64,000 nucleotides of DNA from Phyllobacteriaceae bacterium (GTDB lineage: Bacteria > Pseudomonadota > Alphaproteobacteria > Rhizobiales > Rhizobiaceae), in contig JADJTR010000011.1 in the NCBI GenBank assembly GCA_016711085.1, positions 15,278 through 79,277 of the forward strand, read 5' to 3'. Within the stretch, counting starts at the first letter, position 1, and every line of letters starts with the position of its first letter. Made by a program: the position numbers and the translations under genes. The notes below the pieces were generated by a model. The model did not search any database and was not told the origin of the DNA. It saw only the letters and a list, made by a program, of their open reading frames with translations. This document shows positions 1 through 7,414 of the stretch, in pieces.

Positions 1-669
1 GTGTTCATGGCCTTCGCCGCGCTTGCGGTCGTCGCCCTCGCCCTCAATGTCGCCGGCCGATTTGCCGGCGCGTCGATCGCGCTTGGCGGCCATTCGACCG
101 ACACGACGACGCGAGAAGTGGTGATCGGCAACGACGTGGTGGTTGCGCCGGCCAACGCCATCCGCTTCGACCACGCGCGCCATGACGGCGTCGCGCAACG
201 CCTCGACCTCTATCTGCGCTGGCCCGACATGACCGGCTACTCGAACGCGGCGCGCGACGATTTCAATATCGTCGGCGGGCGCAAGGCATTGATCTACATG
301 ACGTTGGAGCCGCGGACCATGTCGCGCGACATGTCCGGACGGCTGGATCCGATTTACCGGTCGCTGATCGAACCGGCCGGCGAGAAATCGGACAGTGGCG
401 TCCTGATGCACCGGTTTACCGAAAAATCCGGCTATCTTGGCGAAATGCTCGCCATCAAGGCGCGGCCCGGCGGCGAGGCGCTGGTGGCGCGTTGCCTGCA
501 CGGGGCGGCCGCGGCCGAATTGCTGGCCCCGTGCGAACGCGACATCCAGGTCGGCGACGATTTGAGCCTGACCTACCGCTTTCCGGCGGAATTGCTGGCC
601 GCATGGCCGAAGCTCGAATACGCCGTCCGCGCCAAGGCGCTGGAGATGGTGAAAACCGCCAGCCGCTGA
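1..669 (+). CDS. hypothetical membrane-anchored protein
   Basis: I do not recognise the family. The frame is open from the first base (GTG at 1, ATG at 7), so the true start may lie outside the window. Residues 1-25 are a hydrophobic segment (AALAVVALALNVAG) that looks like an uncleaved anchor or signal; the rest is soluble and likely periplasmic, with two Cys near residues 163 and 178 that could pair. It ends with TGA three bases from the convergent DUF3126 gene. Codon use matches the neighbours, so it is probably a core gene of the order. Confidence 0.6.
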   Translation: MFMAFAALAVVALALNVAGRFAGASIALGGHSTDTTTREVVIGNDVVVAPANAIRFDHARHDGVAQRLDLYLRWPDMTGYSNAARDDFNIVGGRKALIYMTLEPRTMSRDMSGRLDPIYRSLIEPAGEKSDSGVLMHRFTEKSGYLGEMLAIKARPGGEALVARCLHGAAAAELLAPCERDIQVGDDLSLTYRFPAELLAAWPKLEYAVRAKALEMVKTASR

Positions 670-672
670 CGG

Positions 673-882
673 TTAATTCAGGTCGATATCGAGGATCGAC
701 ATCGACAGATCGTAGGAGGTCTCGCCCTCGTCCTCGATCTTGGAAATGACGCCGAGGAACTCGTCGTCGAGATAGAGCTCGCAGGAATCCTTGATGCGCG
801 GCCGCGCCCGGACGATGAGTTTCGGGTTCTGGAACAGGCGCTTGAAATAGGCGTCGAGTTTCTTCAGTTCGTCCGGGTTCAT
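673..882 (-). CDS. DUF3126 family protein
   Basis: A 69-residue protein starting MNPDELKKLDAYFKRLF, which matches the small DUF3126 family found beside cysE in many Rhizobiales. Function unknown. The ATG at 882 is chosen because the family begins at this residue; the upstream extension in the same frame is Arg/Ala-rich shadow sequence. It lies 94 bases downstream of cysE on the same strand and may be co-transcribed with it. Confidence 0.85.
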   Translation of the reverse strand: MNPDELKKLDAYFKRLFQNPKLIVRARPRIKDSCELYLDDEFLGVISKIEDEGETSYDLSMSILDIDLN

Positions 883-976
883 GGGCTCGTTCCGATCGGC
901 GCACAACGGGGTGCGCGGCGTTGCTTCGGCCGCGCATGTGCCATGGCGGCACGGGGCTGTAAAGGCGCGACGCGCC

Positions 977-1798
977 TCAAGGACCGTCGTCGATCGACTG
1001 GTCCATCTGGCGCGCCGGTTCGGCGCAGCCCGCCTCGCCGACCACTTTCGCCGGCACGCCGGCAACCGTGGTCGCCGGCGGAACCGCGTGCAGCACCACC
1101 GAACCGGCGGCGATCCTGGCGCAGCAGCCGACGGTGATGTTGCCGAGGACCTTCGCGCCCGCGCCGATCAGCACGCCGCGCTCGACCTTCGGGTGGCGGT
1201 CGCCGCCCTCCTTGCCGGTGCCGCCGAGCGTCACGCCGTGCAGCATCGAGACATCGTCGCCGACGCTCGCCGTCTCGCCGATCACCAGCCCGGTGGCGTG
1301 ATCGATGAAGATGCCGCGCCCGATCGTCGCCGCCGGATGGATGTCGGTCTGGAACACCGAGGACGACCGGCTTTGCAGATAGAGGGCGAAATCCTTGCGC
1401 CCAGAGCGCCACAGCCAGTTGGCGAGGCGATGCGTCTGGATGGCGTGGAAGCCCTTGAAATACAGCACCGGCTGCAAATAGCGCACGCAGGCCGGATCGC
1501 GGTCGAAATAGGCCTGCATGTCGGTGCGCAGCACCGACGCGAAATCGGGCTCGGCCGCCAGCATCGCCTCGAAGGTCTGGCGGATCAGGTCGGCCGGCAC
1601 GTCCTGATGGTCGAGCCGCTCGGCGATGCGGTGCATCACCGCTTCCTCGAGGCTGTGGTGGTTCAAAATCGTGGCGTAGAGGAAGGCGGCGAGCAGCGGA
1701 TCGCGCGCGGCGGCGGCCTCGGCTTCCTCGCGCACCGTCGACCAGATCGGATCGACCGGCTGGATGCGCTCATTTCTCGATTGGATGCGGGCGTTCAT
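977..1798 (-). CDS. cysE: serine O-acetyltransferase
   Basis: Makes O-acetyl-L-serine from serine and acetyl-CoA, the committed step of cysteine synthesis, in the cytoplasm. The 273-residue protein has the helical N-terminal SATase domain (about residues 15-140) and a C-terminal left-handed beta helix of hexapeptide repeats, including DIHPAATIGRGIFIDHATG with the conserved His and Asp, and GVTLGGTGKEGGDRHP. An ATG six codons upstream (1816) is possible; 1798 is preferred on family length. DUF3126 follows on the same strand. Confidence 0.95.
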   Translation of the reverse strand: MNARIQSRNERIQPVDPIWSTVREEAEAAAARDPLLAAFLYATILNHHSLEEAVMHRIAERLDHQDVPADLIRQTFEAMLAAEPDFASVLRTDMQAYFDRDPACVRYLQPVLYFKGFHAIQTHRLANWLWRSGRKDFALYLQSRSSSVFQTDIHPAATIGRGIFIDHATGLVIGETASVGDDVSMLHGVTLGGTGKEGGDRHPKVERGVLIGAGAKVLGNITVGCCARIAAGSVVLHAVPPATTVAGVPAKVVGEAGCAEPARQMDQSIDDGP

Positions 1799-1904
1799 GT
1801 CCTTCTCCCGGTTCAAGGTCGGGTTGGCGTCGCACTATACCGCGTTTCGCGGCAAGGATGAAACCGCGTTTTCGTGAAGGGTCGATGAAGGGAACCGATG
1901 GGTG

Positions 1905-1990
1905 GGGCACTTTTACACCGCTCTCGAGGGAAGATGTTGTCCCGAGCACGGCGAGGGCGACAGGGGGGAAGGCACCAGCCTCACCCCGAG
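1905..1990. repeat. intergenic GC-rich repeat, copy A
   Basis: The stretch from CTCTCGAGGGAAGATG through GGCGAGGGCGACAGG resembles 3977-4046 with only scattered differences and small gaps. It belongs to the family of short intergenic repeats spread through rhizobial genomes. It lies just past the point where the lipase-like pseudogene loses homology, so it may mark the 3' truncation. Confidence 0.5.
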
Positions 1991-2260
1991 CCGCCGCCTA
2001 GCGGCGTGGCGAAGGGCGGGGGCGGAACGCCGCGCGCCAGGAAATCACCGTGGTCCGGTCGGCGATGTCGTCGACGCCATTGACCGTGTAGGCGACGGCG
2101 TAGAACCCGGCGGCTTGGGCCGGCGTCGGCGTATCTGCGGCGGCAGTCGGGTCTGCGAACACCGTTTCCGAATCGACGAGTACGGTCGCATTACCAATCT
2201 GATTTTCGGCGAGCGCAATACCGGAACCATAATTCCGATTGTAGGCATCCATCGAAAGAA

Positions 2261-2268
2261 TTGCCAAA
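2261..2268. repeat. 8-bp target-site duplication, left copy
   Basis: TTGCCAAA directly precedes the left terminal repeat. The same 8 bases follow the right end at 3034-3041. Eight base pairs is the usual target duplication of IS1595-family elements. Confidence 0.95.
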
Positions 2269-3033
2269 GGGGCTGGCCTAGATAGCCGGGAAAGGCTATT
2301 TGGGACGGATGGTTACGGCAAGACGGCGAAGCCGGTTGCGGCCAAGTATCCAGGACGAGCTGATCAAGCATTTCGTCGTCGGCGCGACGGCGCGGTCTGC
2401 CGCGGCGCTGACCGGGGTCAACCGGCATACGGCGACCCTGTTCTTCCACAAACTGCGGGAGGTCATTGCGGAGCGGACCGGGGCCGAGGCGCCGGAGTTG
2501 TTGTCCGGCGAGATCGAGGTTGACGAGAGCTATTTCGGCGGTGCGCGGAAAGGCAAGCGCGGCCGCGGCGCGGCAGGCAAGGTTCCGGTCTTCGGGCTGT
2601 TGAAGCGGGGCGGCAAGGTCCACGCCATCATCATCCCAAACGTCCGTTCCGACACGCTTTTTCCGATCATCCGCGACAAGATCAAGCCCGACTCCATCGT
2701 CTATTCCGACAGCTTCACCGCCTATGACGTGCTCGATGTTTCCGAGTTTCACCATTTGCGCATCAACCACTCGGAGCGCTTCGCCGACGAAGCCCGCCAC
2801 ATCAACGGCATCGAAAACTTCTGGAATCCGCTGCCCGGCAGGCGTTTGCTGGCAAACGCCGTAAGGGAGCCAAGAGTCACCTGCGCCGCTTCAACGGCAT
2901 CCCGCGTCAGCACTTCCCGCGCTATCTCAAGGAATGCGAATGGCGCTTCAATCACCGCCCCGCCGACAACCTCTTGAAGGTTTTACGTCGGTGGGTCTCC
3001 GCGCTATACTGATCGCTTATCTGGGCCAGCCCC
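2269..3033 (+). mobile_element. IS1595-family insertion sequence, 765 bp
   Basis: The element is bounded by imperfect terminal inverted repeats: GGGGCTGGCCTAGATA at 2269-2284 and, as the reverse complement at 3018-3033, GGGGCTGGCCCAGATA (15 of 16 match). Both ends are flanked by the direct repeat TTGCCAAA. The only gene inside is a DDE transposase of the IS1595 type, which is frameshifted, so this copy cannot move by itself. It lies antisense to the gene it interrupts. Confidence 0.95.
2309..3012 (+). pseudogene. IS1595-family transposase, frameshifted
   Basis: The N-terminal two thirds are intact: a helix-turn-helix region (SIQDELIKHFVVGATARSAA) and the ISXO2-like catalytic domain with VDESYFGG, the second Asp in IVYSDSFTAYD and the third site in HINGIENFWN. 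After FWN at about 2829 the frame is lost; the expected C-terminus (HLRRFNGIP, HFPRYLKECEWRFN) is found in another frame, ending with TGA at 3010-3012. The break coincides with extra bases around 2830-2860 containing the inverted repeat GGCGTTTGC/GCAAACGCC. The transposase is therefore inactive. Confidence 0.9.
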
Positions 3034-3041
3034 TTGCCAAA
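3034..3041. repeat. 8-bp target-site duplication, right copy
   Basis: TTGCCAAA immediately after the right terminal repeat, identical to 2261-2268. Read on the minus strand it is the TTTGGCAA at codons 8-11 of the interrupted lipase-like gene. Confidence 0.95.
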
Positions 3042-3060
3042 AACAAGTCAGCGGAAATGC

Positions 3061-3948
3061 TCATTTTACTTTCCTTTGAAAGTCGCCGCGCATGAGGTTA
3101 GCTAACAGTGTCTTGAAGTACGGATCGTTGAATCCGCGAGCGATGGCTTCCTTGTGAATATCGCGCCATCTCTCGAAAAAAGCCTTGGTGAACACCGCTT
3201 CCACCCTGCCCTCGGTCACCTTCTCGTCGGTGATAGTGAGCGTCATCGCCTTCAGCCGCCGGCAATCGGTCGAGCGGTCGCGCGGAGTGATCATGCGGTC
3301 CAACGCCTCGATCCATTCCGGCAGGACACGGCCTTCGTATTTCGCCTTGTAGGCGTCGAGCGTCAGGCCGCTCGCCTGCCACCGGGCCCAGCGCCGCCAG
3401 ATCAGCCCCGCCGCCCGCCACGGCGCTTCGGCGTCGTTCAGCCCCGTCCCGTCCGGGCACAGGCCGAAGGCGGCGTCGAGATCGTCGGGATCGACCCGCT
3501 TCACCGTCTTCGGATCGGCGATGTCGGTAAACGTGACGAGGAGGGGATAGAGAGTCGAGGGCGCCTCGCCGCTCAGGCCGACCTGTTGCAGGGCGCTGCC
3601 ACGCTCCGCCATGCTTGTGTTCAACATGGCCTTGTCGAGCAACACATATTGCGCCAGCCCTTCCGCCCCGCCGAGCAGCGCGAACAGATATTTGCCGCCG
3701 CCGAGATCGACGATTGTCGCCTCGCCGCGCAACCGGTCGTGCGCCCGGCCCGGATTGCCCGGATTGAAAGTGTCCACCGACCAGCCGACCTCGACCACGG
3801 CCGAGCCGCTCTTCTCGCCCTCGGCCGTTTCCACCGCCACGGTCAGTTTTTGGCGCCACGACCATGAGGGGAACAGCGAAACAACCAACGCATACCCGAC
3901 GGCCGCCGCCGCCGCGAGCGCGAGCACGGTCTTGCCGAGGCGGGTCAT
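3061..3948 (-). CDS. conserved hypothetical membrane-anchored protein
   Basis: A 295-residue protein of no family I recognise. Residues 5-25 form one N-terminal transmembrane or signal segment (LALAAAAAVGYALVVSLF); the remainder is a soluble, probably periplasmic domain rich in Trp and charged residues (WRRWARWQASG near residue 185). Its TGA at 3061-3063 overlaps the ATG of the broken lipase-like gene in an ATGA junction, so the two were made together and may have acted together at the envelope. Confidence 0.65.
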   Translation of the reverse strand: MTRLGKTVLALAAAAAVGYALVVSLFPSWSWRQKLTVAVETAEGEKSGSAVVEVGWSVDTFNPGNPGRAHDRLRGEATIVDLGGGKYLFALLGGAEGLAQYVLLDKAMLNTSMAERGSALQQVGLSGEAPSTLYPLLVTFTDIADPKTVKRVDPDDLDAAFGLCPDGTGLNDAEAPWRAAGLIWRRWARWQASGLTLDAYKAKYEGRVLPEWIEALDRMITPRDRSTDCRRLKAMTLTITDEKVTEGRVEAVFTKAFFERWRDIHKEAIARGFNDPYFKTLLANLMRGDFQRKVK

Positions 3949-3976
3949 GCGGAGGCTCCCGTCGCGGACGCGGCGC

Positions 3977-4046
3977 GCGCTTTTCTTCCCTCTCGAGCGG
4001 GAGATGACGCCCCGAGCCTGGCGAGGGCGACAGAGGGGGTGAAGAC
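3977..4046. repeat. intergenic GC-rich repeat, copy B
   Basis: CCCTCTCGAGCGGGAGATG followed by CCTGGCGAGGGCGACAG matches the unit at 1905-1990. It occupies part of the gap 3949-4187, where I see no gene. The rest of that gap is GC-rich sequence without a clear promoter. Confidence 0.5.
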
Positions 4047-4187
4047 CGCGCCCTCGCCCTTCGACACGCGCCCGCGGCGCGGCGCGGCGCGGGCGGCAGA
4101 CAGTGACATTTCAGGGCGCATCATGACGGACCTCCCGAACCGGTTCGGCCCATTCTTGCGCGCAAAGGTTGAGATCGGGTTAGGGCC

Positions 4188-4709
4188 TCAGTCCTTGCCG
4201 AGGCCGAAATGCTGGACCCCCCCGCGCATCTCCGGCTTTTTCGCCGAAATGACGCCGGAGGCGACGCCGGTCCAGCCGATTTCGCCGGCAAGCCGGGCAT
4301 ATTCGATCTTCGGGCAGCGGTTCATCACCACCTTGATCCCGGCCGCTTCCAGCCGCGCCGCCGCCTCGTCATGGCGCACGGTCAATTGCATCCACACCAC
4401 TTTCGGCAGGGGAGACAGCGCCAGCACCTCGTCGACGATGGCCGGCACGGCGGCGGAGGCACGGAACACGTCGACCATGTCGACCGGCGCCGGCACGTCG
4501 GCGAGCTTGGCGAAAGTCATGCGGCCGAGAATGGCCTTGCCGGCGTGGCCGGGATTGATCGGTTGAACGACATAGCCCTTGTCGATCAGATATTTGGCGA
4601 CGAAGAAGCTCGGCCGCACATCGTTGGCCGAGGCGCCGACGATGGCGACGGTTTTCACCTCGCGCAGGATGGTGGCAATGTAGTCGTTGGCGTAGGAGTC
4701 GTGGTTCAC
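4188..4709 (-). CDS. CoA-binding protein (YccU-like)
   Basis: A 173-residue single-domain Rossmann protein. The N-terminal VKTVAIVGASANDVRPS is the CoA_binding nucleotide motif, followed by VVQPINPGHAGKAILG typical of the YccU group. Substrate unknown. The GTG at 4709 is chosen because it overlaps the stop of the VOC gene (GTGA, 4706-4709) and gives the usual family N-terminus; a longer frame upstream has no family similarity. It is the last gene of the overlapping set 5925-4188. Confidence 0.85.
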   Translation of the reverse strand: MNHDSYANDYIATILREVKTVAIVGASANDVRPSFFVAKYLIDKGYVVQPINPGHAGKAILGRMTFAKLADVPAPVDMVDVFRASAAVPAIVDEVLALSPLPKVVWMQLTVRHDEAAARLEAAGIKVVMNRCPKIEYARLAGEIGWTGVASGVISAKKPEMRGGVQHFGLGKD

Positions 4710-5134
4710 GGCAGCGTCATTTGTCCATCTTCTCCGAGCGGCATGAACGGGTTGAAAGCCAGTTCCCACAAATGCCCGTCGGGATCGGCGAAATAGCCGG
4801 AATAACCGCCCCAGAAGACTTTTTCGGGCATCTTCGCCGCCGTCGCGCCGCAGGAAAGCGCGAAGGCATAGGCCGCGTCGACTTCGGCTTGCGAATTGCA
4901 GTTGTGCGCCAGCGTCACCCCGGAAAAACCGGGCGGCGAGTTTTCGACATGCGCGTCGTCGGCGAGCGATTGCCGGGAGAACAGGCCGAGTTTGGTCCCG
5001 TCGAGGCCGAAGAACGAGATGTGTTCGTTCGACGCCGGGGACAGCCGCCAGCCGAGCCTCTGGTAGAACGCCGTCGACGCCGCGACATCGGCGACGCCGA
5101 GGGTGATCAGCGTGATGCGGGGGGAAAGGGTCAT
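4706..5134 (-). CDS. VOC-family (glyoxalase/dioxygenase fold) protein
   Basis: A 142-residue protein with two beta-alpha-beta-beta-beta units of the vicinal-oxygen-chelate fold: ITLITLGVADVAASTAFYQ at the start and FADPDGHLWELAFNP at the end, where the Glu in LWELAFNP is the usual metal ligand position. Reaction not predictable. The ATG at 5134 overlaps the stop of the enoyl-CoA hydratase (ATGA, 5131-5134); a GTG two codons upstream is also open. Translational coupling with both neighbours is likely. Confidence 0.85.
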   Translation of the reverse strand: MTLSPRITLITLGVADVAASTAFYQRLGWRLSPASNEHISFFGLDGTKLGLFSRQSLADDAHVENSPPGFSGVTLAHNCNSQAEVDAAYAFALSCGATAAKMPEKVFWGGYSGYFADPDGHLWELAFNPFMPLGEDGQMTLP

Positions 5135-5925
5135 CGCCACTCCACCTTCTTCTTCTCCGCGAACGCCGCCATTCCCTTGGCCGAGGCGGCCGACAGCATG
5201 CCCTCGACCATGACCGGCGTGGCGAAGCGGTAGGCGTCCTCGAGATTCATCTCGGCCTGGGCGTGAAGCGCCGGCTTGCCCTGGGCGATGGCCTCCGCCG
5301 AGCGCGACGCGATGTGCGCGGCGAAGGCGTGGGCTTGCGCCGCGAACCCCTCGGCGGGAAAGACGCGATTGACGAGGCCGAAACGCAGCGCATCGGCGGC
5401 GGAGAACATCTCGCCCGTCAGCGCCATCTCCAGCGCGGCGCGCCTCCCGATGGCGCGCACGATCGCCACATGCGGCGTGGTGCAGAAGCCGCCATTGTTG
5501 ACGCCGGGCGTGCAGAAGCGGGCGCGATCCGACGCCACGGCGAGATCGCAGGCGGCGACGAGCTGGCAGCCGCCGGCGGTGGCGATGCCGTCGACCGTGG
5601 CGATGACCGGGCGCGGCGAGCGGGCGATGGCCAGCATCAGCGCCGAGCAGCGAGCGAACAGTTCCGTCGCATAAGCGCGGCCGCCATCGGCGTCGCTGGC
5701 GCGATGCGCGGCGATTTCCTTGAGATCATGGCCGCCGGAGAAAATGTGCCCTTGCGCCGCGATCAGCACCACGCGCGCCAGCGGATCGTCCGCCGCCGCG
5801 TCGATGGCCGCGTGCAATTCGCCGATCAGCGCCATCGACAGTGCGTTCGCCGGCGGGTTCGCCAGCGTCAGGGTCAGCACGCCGTCAGTGAACGCTTTCC
5901 GGACCAGTTCCGCCGTTTTCGCCAT
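5131..5925 (-). CDS. enoyl-CoA hydratase/isomerase family protein
   Basis: A 264-residue crotonase-fold protein. The oxyanion-hole motifs are visible: HIFSGGHDLKEIA (about residue 60) and DGIATAGGCQLVAACDLA (about 112-130). Where classical hydratases carry the two catalytic Glu it has TAGGCQL and TPGVNNGGF, like the ECHDC3-type group, so hydratase activity is not assured. The ATG at 5925 sits about 9 bases after GGGAGGAAG; the ATG at 5931 would be too close to that ribosome-binding site. First gene of an overlapping three-gene unit. Confidence 0.85.
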   Translation of the reverse strand: MAKTAELVRKAFTDGVLTLTLANPPANALSMALIGELHAAIDAAADDPLARVVLIAAQGHIFSGGHDLKEIAAHRASDADGGRAYATELFARCSALMLAIARSPRPVIATVDGIATAGGCQLVAACDLAVASDRARFCTPGVNNGGFCTTPHVAIVRAIGRRAALEMALTGEMFSAADALRFGLVNRVFPAEGFAAQAHAFAAHIASRSAEAIAQGKPALHAQAEMNLEDAYRFATPVMVEGMLSAASAKGMAAFAEKKKVEWR

Positions 5926-6031
5926 GGCCATCTTCCTCCCGCGATCCTCTCAAGCTAACACGCAAACCGGTTGAAGCGCTGCCGAAAAACCGCGACATTG
6001 ACGTTGATGCGAAGGGAAACGGAGTCCCGCC

Positions 6032-6478
6032 TTGCCCAAGCACGAAATCGCGCCGCGCCTTGACGCCGAAGCCGTCAACGCCCTGCTGAAGACGGTCTAT
6101 CCGCAGTTGAACGACACGCACGCCGCCTATCGTGCGCTGGAGATCCATCCCGGCGGCTGCACCGTGCGGCTCGACGCCGACGAGCGGCATCTGCGCCCCG
6201 GCGACACCGTTTCCGGCCCGTCGCTGTTCACGCTGGCCGATATCGGCGGCTATGTGCTGGCGCTGTCGCATGCCGAGCCGGACGCGCTGGCCGTGACCAC
6301 CAACCTCTCCATCAACTTCATGCGCAAGGCGGCGGCCGGGCCGCTCGACGGCCATTGCCGCATCCTCAAGATGGGCAAAGCCCTGATGGTGTTCGACATC
6401 GACATCGTTCCCGCCGGCGGCGGCGACACCATCGCGCACGCGACGGGGACGTATAGTTTGCCGCCGAGGAGGCGTTAG
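6032..6478 (+). CDS. PaaI-family hotdog thioesterase
   Basis: A 148-residue acyl-CoA thioesterase-like protein. The hotdog helix GPSLFTLADIGGYVLALSHA, with Asp in the catalytic helix, and VTTNLSINFMRKAAAGPL are characteristic. The start is TTG at 6032, preceded by CGGAG about 8 bases upstream; no ATG fits. Divergent from the enoyl-CoA hydratase, so the two may share the 5926-6031 promoter region. Its TAG overlaps the antitoxin's TAA on the other strand (6475-6478). Confidence 0.85.
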   Translation: MPKHEIAPRLDAEAVNALLKTVYPQLNDTHAAYRALEIHPGGCTVRLDADERHLRPGDTVSGPSLFTLADIGGYVLALSHAEPDALAVTTNLSINFMRKAAAGPLDGHCRILKMGKALMVFDIDIVPAGGGDTIAHATGTYSLPPRRR

Positions 6479-6846
6479 GCCAGGTCGTCCAGCGAAACGC
6501 GCAGCGCCCCGGCGATCCTCTTCAGCGTCGGCACGGAACCCTCGCGCTTGCCGCCCTCTATCTGCGAAAGATAGGCCGGCGCGATGCCGGCGGCGTCGGC
6601 CAGCGCCTTAGCCGACAGGCCGCGATATGAACGCCAGACGGCGACGCGGTTCTCGCCCGCCAGCAATCGCTCGACGATTTGCGCGGGGACAAGCTCCTCC
6701 TCGCCGGTCGCCAGTCGCGCCTCGAACCGGCGCACCGCCTCGCGGTCCTCGGCGTCCTCGGCAGCTTCAATCAAAGCGTCGAATTCGCTCTCGGGCACAA
6801 CGACGAGGCGCTCTCCGGAGGGCGTGGTGATGATCTGCCGATTCAT
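6475..6846 (-). CDS. XRE-family HTH antitoxin/repressor
   Basis: A 123-residue protein. The C-terminal helix-turn-helix (about residues 70-120) reads LSAKALADAAGIAPAYLSQIEGGKR; the N-terminal half is acidic and begins with TTPSGERLVVVPESEFDALIEAAED, a Phd/prevent-host-death-like stretch that would bind the toxin. It follows the RelE-like gene by 16 bases on the same strand, toxin first as in higBA loci. It likely neutralises the toxin and represses the operon by binding the operators at 7126-7172. ATG at 6846 chosen; the upstream in-frame ATG (6891) would overlap the toxin gene. Confidence 0.88.
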   Translation of the reverse strand: MNRQIITTPSGERLVVVPESEFDALIEAAEDAEDREAVRRFEARLATGEEELVPAQIVERLLAGENRVAVWRSYRGLSAKALADAAGIAPAYLSQIEGGKREGSVPTLKRIAGALRVSLDDLA

Positions 6847-6862
6847 GGGCGGTTCCTTTCCG

Positions 6863-7117
6863 TTATCGATACGCTTCCCCGCGCGGCGCAATGCGGATGA
6901 CTGCGACGACCAGGCCGTCCTCCCGCAAGATCACGCGCCAGTCGCTTACCCTCAGGCGCAAATAGTCCGACATGCCCGCCAAAGCCTTGACGTTGTTGGC
7001 GAGCGACGCCGGATCGCGCGCAAATTGGTTGATTTTCGCGACAATCAACTGCGCCACATTCGCCGGCATGCGCCGCAGCGCTTTTTCGGCCTCCCGCGAA
7101 TATGCAACCGTTCGCAT
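6863..7117 (-). CDS. RelE/ParE-family toxin
   Basis: An 84-residue basic protein, starting MRTVAYSREAEKALRRMPAN, with the core LVAKINQFARDP and the C-terminal strand pair YLRLRVSDWRVILRED typical of RelE-type mRNA interferases. Length is normal for the family and the frame is intact. It heads a two-gene toxin-antitoxin unit; the start lies 9 bases from a 15-bp inverted repeat at 7126-7140, consistent with autoregulation. Confidence 0.88.
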   Translation of the reverse strand: MRTVAYSREAEKALRRMPANVAQLIVAKINQFARDPASLANNVKALAGMSDYLRLRVSDWRVILREDGLVVAVIRIAPRGEAYR

Positions 7118-7125
7118 GCCTGATT

Positions 7126-7172
7126 GTAGCTGAATGCTACCTCGACTGCAAATTAAATTAGCTTTGAGCTAC
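7126..7172 (-). promoter_or_regulatory. paired operator of the RelE/HTH toxin-antitoxin operon
   Basis: Two inverted repeats of one pattern: GTAGCTGAATGCTAC at 7126-7140 (perfect 5+5 arms) and TTAGCTTTGAGCTAC at 7158-7172 (one arm mismatch). Their centres are 32 bp apart, about three helical turns, so both face the same side of DNA. They lie directly upstream of the toxin start in an AT-rich stretch. Binding by the HTH antitoxin is inference. Confidence 0.7.
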
Positions 7173-7203
7173 TTTTTCCTTCGCTGCGGCATTTGGCGAT
7201 ATA

Positions 7204-7219
7204 GGGTATTATAATACCC
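7204..7219. promoter_or_regulatory. perfect 16-bp AT-rich palindrome
   Basis: GGGTATTATAATACCC is its own reverse complement. It lies in the AT-rich gap between the toxin gene (start 7117, minus) and rplM (start 7415, plus), 87 bases from the former. It contains TATTATAAT, which could serve as a -10 element in either direction. Which gene it serves is not clear. Confidence 0.5.
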
Positions 7220-7414
7220 CCTTATTATCCTATTGATATCATGTAGTTTTAGTGAAAATTAAACACAGGAACCCGCCTTGACCTGCCCTCGCCCTTCCCC
7301 TATAGACCCCGCCAGCGGTCCTGACGGGCCGCATTTTCGTTGGCGGCGTTCACGCTTTCCAACCCAAGCAACAAGAAACGCCCGGCTGACCGGGTCCTAT
7401 CAAGAGAGACACCG

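Larger units (their letters stand above)
1998..3064 (-). pseudogene. lipase-like (Mbeg1/DUF2974-type) gene split by an IS element
   Basis: Removing 2269-3033 and one copy of the 8-bp target repeat restores an open frame on the minus strand: ATG at 3064, then MSISADLFLAILSMDAYNRN, continuing past 2268 through QIGNATV, AGFYAVAY and RTTVISWRA. That pattern (AxFYAxAY then VISxRG) is what I associate with the N-terminus of Mbeg1/DUF2974-like lipases. The frame runs into non-homologous GC-rich sequence at about 2030, so the 3' end is also gone. The start codon overlaps the stop of the upstream gene (ATGA, 3061-3064), so the gene was the second member of a translationally coupled pair. The family call is moderate; the disruption is seen directly. 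Confidence 0.7.

Noticed and set aside
2045..2800. 251-codon minus-strand gene inside the IS element
   Set aside because: Antisense to the transposase and crossing the IS boundary; arises from the complement of the DDE gene.
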